From the NCBI RefSeq assembly GCF_903645285.1, contig NZ_CAHJXN010000004.1, positions 372,305 through 436,304 of the forward strand: 64,000 nucleotides of DNA, read 5' to 3'. Shown here piece by piece: positions 8,533 to 16,842 of this stretch (position 1 is its first letter; the number at the start of each line of letters is the position of its first letter). A model generated the notes under the pieces. That model had not been told where the DNA came from. It saw nothing but the letters and a program-made list of their open reading frames with translations, and did not search any database. A program made the translations under genes and the position numbers. This DNA is from Streptococcus thalassemiae (GTDB taxonomy: Bacteria > Bacillota > Bacilli > Lactobacillales > Streptococcaceae).

Positions 8533-9729
8533 TTATAGAATCACTTTATCATCCATTCTTTTAGCCATTTTTCCTAAAAAGATAGCCAGTAGAAGGCTAA
8601 TCAAGACTAAAAATAATCCTAGATAAAGAAATGTTAGCACAAAGCCTAAATTGTCAATCAACCACCCTGTCAGTGGGAAGAAGACAATCATACTTAGGCT
8701 AAACATCATAGAGTAGACACTTAGCATGGTTGCCCTTACTTCACTTGGAAGTCGCTCTTGCAAATCATTGTCAAAAATCGGCTGAAAAAGAGCATATAGA
8801 GCATTACTAATCAAATAAACCAAAATATAGATTAGAGGTGTTCCAAAGTAGGACAGCAGGTAGGTAACTCCAGTCAGCAGGACGAGAATAGGGAAAAGCT
8901 TCAAGGCAGCATAGTTCTTTCCAATCTTACTCGCTAGATAGACTGCAAGGATATTCAGGAGACTTCCAAGTAGCATAACTGCTGAAATTTGCCAACTACT
9001 TAAATCTGGTAACTGATTTTGATAGTAAAAATAAAACATGCACATGAGTGTACCAACAATCTGAGACAAAATCATCCAGTTGAAGAGCATGGGATTTCGC
9101 TTCAACTCATCCTTAACAGTCCAAATAATCTGTCTCATAGTCACACTATTAGCTTTTTCTAGCTTGACACTAGGTTCTTTCAGCATCCAAATCAGGAAAA
9201 GAACTATGATAGAAGTGGCAATCATGATATAGTAGGTCAGGTGCAATTGGCCATGGACAAAAAATCCCGCCAACACTGTCCCCAAAGACCGAGTTCCTTC
9301 TGCTACTCCTGATAGGAAGCTTGAAATGGATAGATAACGCTCCTTTAGTCCAGCCTCTACAGCCGAGTCATAGACCATTGCTGCGCTTGTTCCTGAATCA
9401 AAATTGTAAGACAAGGCACTTACCGCCATAGCTAGTGCATAAATCCAAAAATTTCCCTGACCAGCCAACATGAGAATAGAAGAGATAATTCCTGCTATTC
9501 GACTTAAATAAAGGTTGGTCTTATAGGAATAGCGGTCAGCTAACATACCAGATGGAATTTCACAGAGAAGACTGGTAGTATGAAAAATACTCTCCAGAAG
9601 TCCAATCTGCCAAAGAGACATGCCGTTTTGACTGAGAAAGAGAATCCAAAAACTGGTAATCCCTAGAAATGCAAAAAACTCAACTCCTGCCATCAGGCCA
9701 ATATTTTTCCGATAATTTCTTATTAACAT
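8533..9729 (-). CDS. MFS transporter
   Basis: A 398-aa major-facilitator protein with about 12 hydrophobic segments and the loop 2-3 signature GMLADRYSYKTNL. Its substrate is unknown; the drug/H+ antiporter type is plausible. The start is the ATG at 9729 with AAAGGAGA 6 nt upstream. The start is notable because the ribosome site directly follows a perfect 10-bp inverted repeat and a 25-codon upstream ORF, an arrangement like the translational attenuators of some antibiotic-resistance genes. Single-gene transcript with its own promoter and terminator. Confidence 0.88.
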   Translation of the reverse strand: MLIRNYRKNIGLMAGVEFFAFLGITSFWILFLSQNGMSLWQIGLLESIFHTTSLLCEIPSGMLADRYSYKTNLYLSRIAGIISSILMLAGQGNFWIYALAMAVSALSYNFDSGTSAAMVYDSAVEAGLKERYLSISSFLSGVAEGTRSLGTVLAGFFVHGQLHLTYYIMIATSIIVLFLIWMLKEPSVKLEKANSVTMRQIIWTVKDELKRNPMLFNWMILSQIVGTLMCMFYFYYQNQLPDLSSWQISAVMLLGSLLNILAVYLASKIGKNYAALKLFPILVLLTGVTYLLSYFGTPLIYILVYLISNALYALFQPIFDNDLQERLPSEVRATMLSVYSMMFSLSMIVFFPLTGWLIDNLGFVLTFLYLGLFLVLISLLLAIFLGKMAKRMDDKVIL

Positions 9730-9739
9730 CTTTTCTCCT

Positions 9740-9781
9740 TTAACAAGTGTATTATTATTTCTTTTGTCCGTCACTTGTTAA
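9740..9781 (-). promoter_or_regulatory. Inverted repeat abutting the MFS ribosome binding site
   Basis: Perfect 10-bp arms TTAACAAGTG (9772-9781) and CACTTGTTAA (9740-9749) with a 22-nt loop. On the mRNA the second arm ends in the first base of the AAGGAG ribosome site (9735-9740). The upstream short ORF stops inside the loop. It could be an attenuator hairpin or a DNA operator. Confidence 0.65.
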
Positions 9782-9832
9782 TCTTTGCCTTACATAATCT
9801 CCACCCCTTTTAGAAGCATTCTTCAATGCCAT
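9755..9832 (-). CDS. Candidate 25-aa leader peptide of the MFS gene
   Basis: A 26-codon ORF (MALKNASKRGGDYVRQRL then TSDGQKK) with a good ribosome site AAAGGA 7 nt before the ATG. It lies inside the roughly 180-nt leader between the promoter at 9910-9938 and the MFS start. A ribosome translating it would run across the 5' arm of the inverted repeat at 9772-9781. The peptide is hydrophilic and basic and matches nothing I recognise. Whether it is translated is an inference. Confidence 0.45.
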   Translation of the reverse strand: MALKNASKRGGDYVRQRLTSDGQKK

Positions 9833-9909
9833 TATTTTTCCTTTAATGATTTATGAAATGATACCGGAAAATAGCTGTTCTGCGGTTTCTATTGCGAGTT
9901 TTCTTGTTT

Positions 9910-9938
9910 ATTTTAGCACTTATGTCATCATATTACAA
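9910..9938 (-). promoter_or_regulatory. MFS promoter
   Basis: Minus strand -35 TTGTAA (9933-9938), 17-nt spacer, -10 TAAAAT (9910-9915) with an extended TG one base upstream. It predicts an untranslated leader of about 175 nt. The rest of 9940-10039 is AT-rich with no feature I can name. Confidence 0.6.
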
Positions 9939-10039
9939 GAGAATATAGGAATACTCATCTAAAATCAAATACATTCCAGTCGCAAGTAACTAAAGTTTCT
10001 ACAATTTTATAATTTTAAAATAAACTCTGAGCAGATTTC

Positions 10040-10068
10040 TTGCAAGTCCTTTTCTTTTGTTGTAATAT
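10040..10068 (+). promoter_or_regulatory. Promoter of the FMN reductase gene
   Basis: -35 TTGCAA (10040-10045), 17-nt spacer, -10 TAATAT (10063-10068). The transcript would start near 10075, leaving about 46 nt before the ATG. Confidence 0.55.
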
Positions 10069-10120
10069 ACATTATAACAACGAGAGGATTCTCGGAAATT
10101 TAAGAAAAAGGAGACACATC

Positions 10121-10669
10121 ATGTCTAAAAAAGTATTATTTATCGTCGGATCACTACGTCAAGGCTCTTTTAACCACCAAATGGCCCTCGAAGCTGAGAA
10201 AGCACTTGCTGGTAAAGCGGAAGTTAGCTACCTTGATTATTCAGCCCTTCCTCTCTTTAGCCAAGATTTGGAAGTTCCAACTCATCCAGCTGTAGCGGCT
10301 GCTCGTGAAGCAGTTCTGGCTGCAGATGCCATCTGGATTTTCTCTCCAGTCTACAACTTCTCTATCCCTGGTACAGTGAAAAACTTGCTTGACTGGCTAT
10401 CTCGTGCCCTTGACTTGTCTGATACACGTGGCGCTTCTGCCCTCCAAGACAAGTTTGTCACAGTGTCATCTGTAGCCAATGCCGGTCACGATCAACTCTT
10501 TGCTATTTACAAAGACCTCTTGCCATTTATCCGTACACAAATCGTTGGCGATTTCACTGCTGCACGTGTTAATGACTCTGCTTGGGCAGACGGAAAATTG
10601 GTTCTCGAAGAAACAGTCCTAAAATCAATTGAAAAACAAGCTCAAGATTTGATCAATGCGATCAAGTAA
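10121..10669 (+). CDS. NAD(P)H-dependent FMN reductase (flavodoxin-like fold)
   Basis: A 182-aa protein of the NADPH-dependent FMN reductase family: the phosphate-binding loop GSLRQGSFN at residues about 10-18 and the FSPVYNFSIPGTVKNLLDW motif near 80-98 bind FMN. It probably reduces flavins, quinones or azo compounds in the cytosol. The ATG at 10121 follows AAAAAGGAGA by 6 nt; an in-frame extension upstream contains the promoter and is not real. Single gene, ended by the hairpin at 10681-10732. Confidence 0.9.
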   Translation: MSKKVLFIVGSLRQGSFNHQMALEAEKALAGKAEVSYLDYSALPLFSQDLEVPTHPAVAAAREAVLAADAIWIFSPVYNFSIPGTVKNLLDWLSRALDLSDTRGASALQDKFVTVSSVANAGHDQLFAIYKDLLPFIRTQIVGDFTAARVNDSAWADGKLVLEETVLKSIEKQAQDLINAIK

Positions 10670-10680
10670 CTAACATAATA

Positions 10681-10732
10681 AAAGCGAACAAGACTACTTT
10701 TCTGACACTCAGAAGCCTAGCTTGTTCGCTTT
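10681..10732. terminator. Bidirectional terminator between the FMN reductase gene and yaaA
   Basis: Arms AAAGCGAACAAG (10681-10692) and CTTGTTCGCTTT (10721-10732) are perfectly complementary over 12 bp with a 28-nt loop. A T-run follows on the plus strand, and a shorter one on the minus strand. Confidence 0.88.
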
Positions 10733-10794
10733 TTTCTCATTTATAAACTAAAATAGCTGATGATACATATTGCCAAATACAAAATATCTGATTT

Positions 10795-11523
10795 CTATAC
10801 TTTCTTTACAAAAACCAATTCCTGTAGCTGGGACAGGTCTTCTCGGAAGCTAAATCCTGCAAAGCTTAAGCGACGAACTTCCTCCACCGTCTGCACTTGA
10901 TTTTCTATCAGAGACGTTAGGAAGGCACCACGCGCTTTCTTGGAAATGGTTGAGTGAATCTTCAGCTGACCACCTCTATCCTCCATGAATTTGAAGGTCA
11001 CCATTTTTTCTCTGATTTCCTTAGAAAACACCGTCTCAAACTCGGACGACAAGAGAGAAAAAATCACTTCTTCCTTCTTCAGAGCTTCATCATAAGCTGC
11101 CTTCCAATGGCTCTTCAAAGTCTTACCAGCGACTTTCAACTTCATCAAAAAGTCCAAACGGTGAGGTGCCATAGGTGACAAGGCTGGAACAACACCGTAC
11201 AAGGCCGAAGTAATAAAGACATGATTTTCAAGATAATCTTGTTCCGCCTCGGTCAGTTTGTCTCTCTTGATGTGACGATACATGAGCCCATCAAAAAGTT
11301 TCAAGGCTGGGTAGTGTTGAGCAGTTTGCCTTTTCAAAACTTGGATATTTTGAAATTCTTCCTCTGCCTTTTCAACTGATACCTTGTAAAAACTCTCCAA
11401 TTGACTAGCAGAATAGAGAGCCAAGGCGGCCAGCACGGCCTGACTTTCTGGTCTTAAAGGAGTTGCCTCGATACTTGGCAAGTCTGTGTTCATTTCTTTT
11501 GCTGTTGGGATTAAAATTTTCAT
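10795..11523 (-). CDS. yaaA: YaaA family peroxide stress protein (UPF0246)
   Basis: A 242-aa YaaA-type protein (MKILIPTAKEMN start; YRHIKRDKL; LSPMAPHRLDFLMKLKVAG; KKARGAFL). In E. coli YaaA limits intracellular iron and oxidative damage under peroxide stress and binds DNA. For a catalase-negative, H2O2-producing streptococcus this is a sensible housekeeping function. Length matches the family. It is monocistronic; a BOX variant lies 49 nt upstream. Confidence 0.88.
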   Translation of the reverse strand: MKILIPTAKEMNTDLPSIEATPLRPESQAVLAALALYSASQLESFYKVSVEKAEEEFQNIQVLKRQTAQHYPALKLFDGLMYRHIKRDKLTEAEQDYLENHVFITSALYGVVPALSPMAPHRLDFLMKLKVAGKTLKSHWKAAYDEALKKEEVIFSLLSSEFETVFSKEIREKMVTFKFMEDRGGQLKIHSTISKKARGAFLTSLIENQVQTVEEVRRLSFAGFSFREDLSQLQELVFVKKV

Positions 11524-11571
11524 ATTGATAGTGTAGCATATTTTTTAGCCACAACCAAGAAATTCATCTGA

Positions 11572-11682
11572 TACTCAATGAAAATCAAAGAGCAAACTAG
11601 GAAACTAGCCGCAGGTTGCTCAAAGCACAGCTTTGAGGTTGCAGATAAAGCTAACGTGGTTTGAAGAGATTTTCGAAGAGTA
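11572..11682 (-). repeat. BOX-type element, shortened A-(B)-C variant
   Basis: A 111-bp element reading, on the minus strand, TACTCTTCGAAAATCTCTTC ... TTCATTGAGTA. It has the first ~37 nt of boxA, the second half of one boxB (CAACCTCAAAG...GCTTTGAG) and a full boxC, so the distal boxA and proximal boxB are missing. It lies between yaaA and a small membrane-protein gene and abuts the latter's terminator. Confidence 0.8.
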
Positions 11683-11689
11683 TGAAAAA

Positions 11690-11706
11690 CCTCGGTTTAA
11701 CCGAGG
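11690..11706 (-). terminator. Terminator of the 54-aa membrane protein gene
   Basis: CCTCGGTT-A-AACCGAGG hairpin followed on the minus strand by five T (11685-11689), 9 nt after the stop codon. Confidence 0.85.
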
Positions 11707-11715
11707 CTTCTCTAT

Positions 11716-11880
11716 TTATTTGGGCCATCCTAACCAGACAGCCACGAGAACAAGGGCTAGGCCAGCTAAACTTGTTAAGATAGATAAGAATTTATCTTTT
11801 TTCTCCTTGAACTGAGAAAAACCTAGCTTCAAAGCAAACAATCCAAGTAGCATTGAAGCAACCATCACATAAAAACCCAT
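11716..11880 (-). CDS. Small membrane protein, 54 aa
   Basis: Unrecognised small gene. The protein starts MGFYVMVASMLLGLFALKLG and has two predicted membrane helices separated by a charged hairpin (FKEKKDKFL), ending LVAVWLGWPK. A GGAGG ribosome site precedes the ATG, an extended -10 promoter (TGTTATAAT; TATAAT at 11913-11918) lies upstream and a clean terminator follows, so this is a complete one-gene unit. Function unknown. The two-helix hairpin with a positive cytoplasmic loop resembles regulators or stabilisers of larger membrane proteins, but that is only a shape argument. Confidence 0.8.
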   Translation of the reverse strand: MGFYVMVASMLLGLFALKLGFSQFKEKKDKFLSILTSLAGLALVLVAVWLGWPK

Positions 11881-11912
11881 TTCTTTGTCCTCCATTAGGC
11901 TTAATTTACCTT

Positions 11913-11918
11913 ATTATA
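11913..11918 (-). promoter_or_regulatory. Promoter (-10) of the 54-aa protein gene
   Basis: Extended -10 TGTTATAAT on the minus strand, about 33 nt ahead of the ATG at 11880. No good -35 at the proper distance. Confidence 0.55.
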
Positions 11919-11945
11919 ACATATATTTCTTAAATAAAGCTATTT

Positions 11946-13541
11946 TTACTGGACTTTAAAGGTCTTGAGATAGTTGTCTTTTCCTACTTGACCTTCGAAG
12001 GTTTTACCATTTTCAAGGTAAGGAAGGTCATCCGATACAGAGGCCTTGACCTTGTAAATCTTGCCATCAACTTTAAAGAAGTAGACGGTGTCTCCCTTGA
12101 TAACAGCTGATTTGAGGTCTGCTACTACTCCCTTAATGCTTTCTGTTGTTGCATTGTCAATTTCAAGGTCGTTTTTATTGGCGTACTTGCTGAGTAGCTC
12201 TTCCACTGTCGTAGCTACGATAACGTTTTGGTACTCGACTGCGTCTACCAGGGCGTACTCTTTGACCAAGCCAGCATTGTCCTTCAAGCCCATGATATAG
12301 AGAGGCTTGTCATTGAGGTTGATGAGGATTGGGAAGGTCGCCTTGTAGGATTTCTCCTGAACAGCACCTTCGGCTGATTCACGGGCTGATTCTTCTGTCG
12401 CAGAAGCCAAGCTGTACTTAGTGATTTCTCCTGTTCGCATATTTTCTAGGATGAAACCAAGATTACTTTCATCTGCATTGGCCGATGTCACGCCTGTGTA
12501 GAGGTAGATGTCATTGCCGATAGACAAATAATTATATCCCTTGGTAGTCTGGGTCACGTTTTTCTTGGAAATCATGGCATTCCAGAAACCGTCCTTGTAC
12601 TTGCCGTTGTAGTTGATTTGCTCAATGGTTTCCTCAGCTGGATAAACCCTGTCCACCCATTCCGGAACATCTGCCAAGCTGTATTCCTTGGTTTCTCCAT
12701 TTGTAGCATCCAAGATAATGACTGAAACAGGACGAGGAACCGCCAGTCCAAATTGCTTTTGGTAAACCGTCGCTACATAGAAAGGATTGCCCTCATCGTC
12801 CACCTCAAAAGATGGAGTCTTGAAGATTTTAGTTGGGTACTTCAAGCGCAGGTGACGCTTGACATCACGGTTAAAATACTCCGAGTCCGAATACTTGATT
12901 GGTGTCTTCAAGTCCACCAAGTCCGCATTACCAGTTACCATGTCCACCTTGATATACTCGCCGATTCCCTTGGCTTGATTGTTAAACCACTTGATAGGAT
13001 CTGCATATTCTAGTGGTGTGACCCGATAAGGCTTCCCATCAATCGTCAATTGGGTATAGGTGTCTGCCGCTACGTACTGCGACACCTTATCCGTTAGGGA
13101 ACCCAAGTAGCGGTCGCCAATTTTTTCAGCAGTACTTCTATCTAAGATAGGAACCTTACTGGTGTCAGTCTTAGGAAATTCAGTAAAGTCTTTTTCCGTG
13201 ACCGTAACTACATTGGCATAATTTTTAGCCTGAAAAATGCTAGAAGTCACCAAGGAAACCAAGGCTGCTAAGAGAAGAATTCCTCCAATAGAAGCTAAAA
13301 GGATTTTCCCTAACCGATTGATTTTGAAACCCTCAAGATTTAAGGCAGCTTCCGCCTTGCCGTGGCGCACATGAACCGTTTTGACAAGGTTTATCCCCTT
13401 GCCAAAGCCAAATAAGACTGCTACAACCAGCAAATGCCCACAGAGGAAAAAGAGAAATTCCCAGCTGGTCAGGTTAAGGGGCGGTAAAAAGATATACCAG
13501 GTCGTTGCTATAAAAATAAGTTCAAAGATTATCCGTTTCAT
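11946..13541 (-). CDS. Large membrane-anchored protein of unknown function, 531 aa
   Basis: I do not recognise a named function. Residues about 1-53 hold two membrane helices (FELIFIATTWYIFLPPL; FLFFLCGHLLVVAVLFGFG), a basic loop follows, and a third helix is at about 79-102. The remaining ~430 residues are predicted outside the cell. They contain repeated beta-rich stretches of the type seen in PepSY-like domains (DGKPYRVTPLEYADPIKWF, NPFYVATVYQKQFG, KPLYIMGLKDNAG, DGKIYKVKASV). The protein is 11 nt behind the deformylase-like gene, suggesting a shared transcript. It may sense or bind a surface ligand. Confidence 0.8.
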   Translation of the reverse strand: MKRIIFELIFIATTWYIFLPPLNLTSWEFLFFLCGHLLVVAVLFGFGKGINLVKTVHVRHGKAEAALNLEGFKINRLGKILLASIGGILLLAALVSLVTSSIFQAKNYANVVTVTEKDFTEFPKTDTSKVPILDRSTAEKIGDRYLGSLTDKVSQYVAADTYTQLTIDGKPYRVTPLEYADPIKWFNNQAKGIGEYIKVDMVTGNADLVDLKTPIKYSDSEYFNRDVKRHLRLKYPTKIFKTPSFEVDDEGNPFYVATVYQKQFGLAVPRPVSVIILDATNGETKEYSLADVPEWVDRVYPAEETIEQINYNGKYKDGFWNAMISKKNVTQTTKGYNYLSIGNDIYLYTGVTSANADESNLGFILENMRTGEITKYSLASATEESARESAEGAVQEKSYKATFPILINLNDKPLYIMGLKDNAGLVKEYALVDAVEYQNVIVATTVEELLSKYANKNDLEIDNATTESIKGVVADLKSAVIKGDTVYFFKVDGKIYKVKASVSDDLPYLENGKTFEGQVGKDNYLKTFKVQ

Positions 13542-13552
13542 TTGCTTTCCTC

Positions 13553-13963
13553 CTAAATGATTCGTCCTTCCAAGTGATCCAGTTCATGCTGGCAAATCTG
13601 AGCTGGGAAGCCTGTCAAGGTAATGGTCTGTTCCTGCCACTTGCTGTCTCGATAGACAACCCTTATGGTTTCATAACGCTTAGTAGGTCTCACACCTGTC
13701 AAGGACAAACAGCCTTCTTCTGTCTCATAAGGTCCTTCAGAGGACAGGAGCACTGGGTTAAACATGACCACAGGAACCAAGCCCAGATTAAAGATAATCA
13801 CGCGCTTCTGCACCCCAATCATATTGGCAGCCAAACCGACACAAGTCTCACGATTTACTAAGAGTGTATCCTGTAAATCTCTGGCAAGATGCAGGTCTTC
13901 CTGACTTGCCGGCTGAGATACCTGAGATAAAAATAAGATATCCTTTACAATTTTCTTTTCCAC
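13553..13963 (-). CDS. Peptide deformylase-like protein (probably not a true deformylase)
   Basis: A 136-aa protein of the peptide deformylase fold. Motif 2 (EEGCLS) and motif 3 (QHELDHLEG) with the metal-binding Cys and two His are intact. Motif 1 is CVGLAANMIG, where active enzymes have GxGLAAxQ, so both the first Gly and the oxyanion-stabilising Gln are replaced (Cys and Met). The chain also ends just after motif 3, short for the family. In pneumococci a second, divergent def gene is reported to be dispensable and not the drug target; this fits that gene. Ordinary AT-rich spacer upstream. Confidence 0.85.
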   Translation of the reverse strand: MEKKIVKDILFLSQVSQPASQEDLHLARDLQDTLLVNRETCVGLAANMIGVQKRVIIFNLGLVPVVMFNPVLLSSEGPYETEEGCLSLTGVRPTKRYETIRVVYRDSKWQEQTITLTGFPAQICQHELDHLEGRII

Positions 13964-14055
13964 TTCCTCACACTCCTCTTGCTTTTTACTATATTATAGC
14001 AATTATAGCACAAAAGCTGATAACTGCAAGCCCTTTCCCTCAACTATAACAAAAA

Positions 14056-14071
14056 GCCATCCGAAGATGAC
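14056..14071 (-). terminator. caxP terminator
   Basis: GTCATC-TTCG-GATGGC hairpin with a stable TTCG tetraloop, flanked by AAAAA and TTTTT, 10 nt after the stop codon. Confidence 0.85.
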
Positions 14072-14080
14072 TTTTTCTTT

Positions 14081-16777
14081 TTAAATCGCATTCTTGTCAA
14101 AGCCGAGTTTACGTTGGATAAATTTAACAATTTCGACGATAATAATCATTGAGAAGCTTCCGCCCATAACGATTCCCCATTGTGACAAGTCTAGTTTGGT
14201 TACATGGAAGATTCCTTCAAGCGGTTCTACGACGATTGTTGCCATAAGAAGGATGAAGGATACCAAGATGGACCAGTTGAATGTCTTAGACTTGAATGGA
14301 CCAACTGTCAAGATGGATTGGTAAACAGACTTGACATTGTAGGCATGGAAGAGCTGAATCAAACCAAGTGTTGCAAAAGCCATAGTAAGGGCATCCGCAT
14401 GAATGGCATGATTGTCACCCACGTGAACTGGGTAAAGAAGGGCAAGACCATAAACACTCATAACAAGGGCTGCTTGGAGTACACCTTGATAGATGATAGA
14501 ACTCAAAACACCACCTGAGAAGAAGCTTGCCTTGCGTCCACGTGGTTTATGGTTCATGACACCAGGCTCAGCTGGCTCAACACCTAGAGCGATAGCTGGG
14601 AAGGTATCCGTTACCAAGTTGATCCACAAAAGATGAACTGGCTGCAAAACATCCCAACCAAACAAGGTTGATAGGAAGATGGTTAATACTTCAGCAGTAT
14701 TTGCAGAAAGTAGGTACTGAATAGTCTTTTGAATGTTTGAGAAGACCTTACGTCCTTCTTCAACTGCAACAATAATAGTCGCAAAGTTATCATCTGCAAG
14801 AATCATGTCAGAAGCCCCCTTAGAAACCTCTGTACCAGTGATTCCCATACCGATACCGATGTCTGCTGTTTTCAGGGCTGGCGCATCATTGACACCGTCA
14901 CCTGTCATGGCAACGACTTTACCTTGTTTTTGCCAAGCCTTTACGATACGAACCTTGTGCTCTGGAGACACACGGGCATAAACAGAGTATTGACCAACTA
15001 CTTTTTCAAAGTCTTCATCTGACAGTTCGTTGAGCTCAGCACCAGTTAAAACGTGGCCTTCTGTATCGTTTGCATCAATGATTCCCAAACGTTTGGCAAT
15101 CGCTTCTGCAGTATCTTGGTGGTCACCTGTAATCATAATCGGACGAATTCCAGCTTCCTTAGCCACATGAACAGCCTCAGCAGCTTCCGGACGTTCAGGG
15201 TCAATCATCCCAATCAAACCAGTAAAGATTAAATCATTTTCAAGCACTTCAGAAGTAAGGTTTTCTGGAATGCTATCAATAATCTTATAAGCACCTGCAA
15301 GGACACGCAAGGCTTGGTGAGCCATTTCAGAGTTGTTTGTGTGAATGAGGTTTGTAACCTTCTCGTCAATCGGAGCAATATCTCCAGCTTTGTCACGAAG
15401 AACACAACGTTTCAAAAGTTGGTCTGGCGCACCTTTAACAGCTACGAGGAAGCGTCCATCTGCAAGTGGATGAACTGTTGACATGAGCTTACGTTCAGAA
15501 TCAAATGGCAACTCAGCCACACGAGGATATTTCTCTAAGAAACCTTTGACATCGTAGCCCTTGTCCAAGGCATATTGGATAAAGGCTGTTTCGGTTGGGT
15601 CACCAATCAGGTTGCCTTCAACATCAATTTTCGTATCATTGGCCAAAACAACTGAACGAAGTAGCGGCATTTCAAGACCCAGTTCAATGTCATCAGCTGA
15701 GTCATGTAGGACTGCATCGTAGAAGACTTTTTCGACTGTCATCTTGTTCATAGTCAGCGTACCAGTCTTATCAGAAGCGATGATTTCAGTTGAACCAAGT
15801 GTTTCTACTGCTGGCAACTTACGAACGATAGAGTTTCGTTTGGCCAAAACTTGAGTTCCAAGGGAAAGAACGATGGTCACGATAGCAGGAAGTCCTTCTG
15901 GAATAGCTGCAACGGCAAGCGCAACAGAAGTCAACAACTCACCAAGTGGATTTTTCCCTTGGATGAAGACACCAACTACAAAAGTAACAAGGGCAATGAC
16001 CAAGATAGCATAGGTCAAGACCTTAGAAAGGTTGTTCAAGTTTTGTTTGAGTGGTGTATCTGTCTCATCCGCATCTTGAAGCATGCCAGCGATATGACCA
16101 ACTTCAGTGTACATACCTGTATTGACAACAACACCCATCCCACGACCATAGGTCACATTTGAGTTTTGGAAGGCCATATTGACACGGTCACCAATACCTG
16201 CATCTGCAGCAAGCTCAACTGTCAAGTCTTTATCGACTGGAACAGACTCACCTGTCAGGGCTGCTTCTTCGATTTTAAGAGAGTTGGCTTCTAGCAAACG
16301 TAGGTCTGCTGGCACCACGTCACCTGCTTCGAGGGCAACAATATCACCTGGTACCAATTCTTTAGAATCAATCTCAGCCATATGACCATCGCGAAGAACG
16401 CGAGCAGCTGGACTTGACATAGATTTGAGGGCTTCGATGGCTTCTTCTGCTTTTCCTTCTTGGTAAACACCAAAGGCAGCGTTGATGATAACCACGGCTA
16501 GGATGATAATGGCATCTGCGATATCTTTCCCACCAGAAGTCACGACTGACAAGATTGCTGCCGCAACTAGGATAATAATCATCAAATCCTTAAATTGCTC
16601 GATGAATTTGACCAGGATTGATCGTTTCTCGCCTTCTTCGAGTTCATTGTGGCCAAATTCTGCAAGGCGCTTTTCCGCCTCACTTGATGACAAACCTTGC
16701 TCGGTCGCATCCACAGCCTGCAAGACCTCTTCAGGACTTTGAGTGTAAAACGCTTGGCGTTTTTGTTCTTTTGACAT
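14081..16777 (-). CDS. caxP: P2-type cation-transporting ATPase (CaxP/MgtA, Ca2+/Mn-responsive)
   Basis: An 898-aa P-type ATPase. Visible motifs are TGES (actuator), the phosphorylation site DKTGTLTMN, the hinge MTGDGVNDAPA, and membrane helices at residues about 60-110, 250-310 and 690-890. In pneumococcus this protein (CaxP, also called MgtA) exports calcium and its expression answers to manganese through a riboswitch. The start at 16777 follows AAGGAGGA by 6 nt. The leader at 16850-16970 carries that riboswitch. It normally lies next to mntE; here about 3 kb of other DNA intervenes. Confidence 0.93.
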   Translation of the reverse strand: MSKEQKRQAFYTQSPEEVLQAVDATEQGLSSSEAEKRLAEFGHNELEEGEKRSILVKFIEQFKDLMIIILVAAAILSVVTSGGKDIADAIIILAVVIINAAFGVYQEGKAEEAIEALKSMSSPAARVLRDGHMAEIDSKELVPGDIVALEAGDVVPADLRLLEANSLKIEEAALTGESVPVDKDLTVELAADAGIGDRVNMAFQNSNVTYGRGMGVVVNTGMYTEVGHIAGMLQDADETDTPLKQNLNNLSKVLTYAILVIALVTFVVGVFIQGKNPLGELLTSVALAVAAIPEGLPAIVTIVLSLGTQVLAKRNSIVRKLPAVETLGSTEIIASDKTGTLTMNKMTVEKVFYDAVLHDSADDIELGLEMPLLRSVVLANDTKIDVEGNLIGDPTETAFIQYALDKGYDVKGFLEKYPRVAELPFDSERKLMSTVHPLADGRFLVAVKGAPDQLLKRCVLRDKAGDIAPIDEKVTNLIHTNNSEMAHQALRVLAGAYKIIDSIPENLTSEVLENDLIFTGLIGMIDPERPEAAEAVHVAKEAGIRPIMITGDHQDTAEAIAKRLGIIDANDTEGHVLTGAELNELSDEDFEKVVGQYSVYARVSPEHKVRIVKAWQKQGKVVAMTGDGVNDAPALKTADIGIGMGITGTEVSKGASDMILADDNFATIIVAVEEGRKVFSNIQKTIQYLLSANTAEVLTIFLSTLFGWDVLQPVHLLWINLVTDTFPAIALGVEPAEPGVMNHKPRGRKASFFSGGVLSSIIYQGVLQAALVMSVYGLALLYPVHVGDNHAIHADALTMAFATLGLIQLFHAYNVKSVYQSILTVGPFKSKTFNWSILVSFILLMATIVVEPLEGIFHVTKLDLSQWGIVMGGSFSMIIIVEIVKFIQRKLGFDKNAI

Positions 16778-16842
16778 GTGTCTCCTCCTTGACATTGTGT
16801 GCAAAACAGACTCTCTTTTTCCTCATCGCATCTTTTCACGAC

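Noticed and set aside
9960..10020. Possible BOX remnant (ATACTCATCTAAAATCAAA)
   Set aside because: Only about 18 nt resemble the boxC end and nothing beyond matches; chance in AT-rich DNA.
11572..11682. Calling this 111-bp repeat a RUP
   Set aside because: Its sequence is made of boxA, half boxB and boxC pieces and has no inverted terminal repeats at TA. The true RUP-like 107-bp elements are at 37744-37950.
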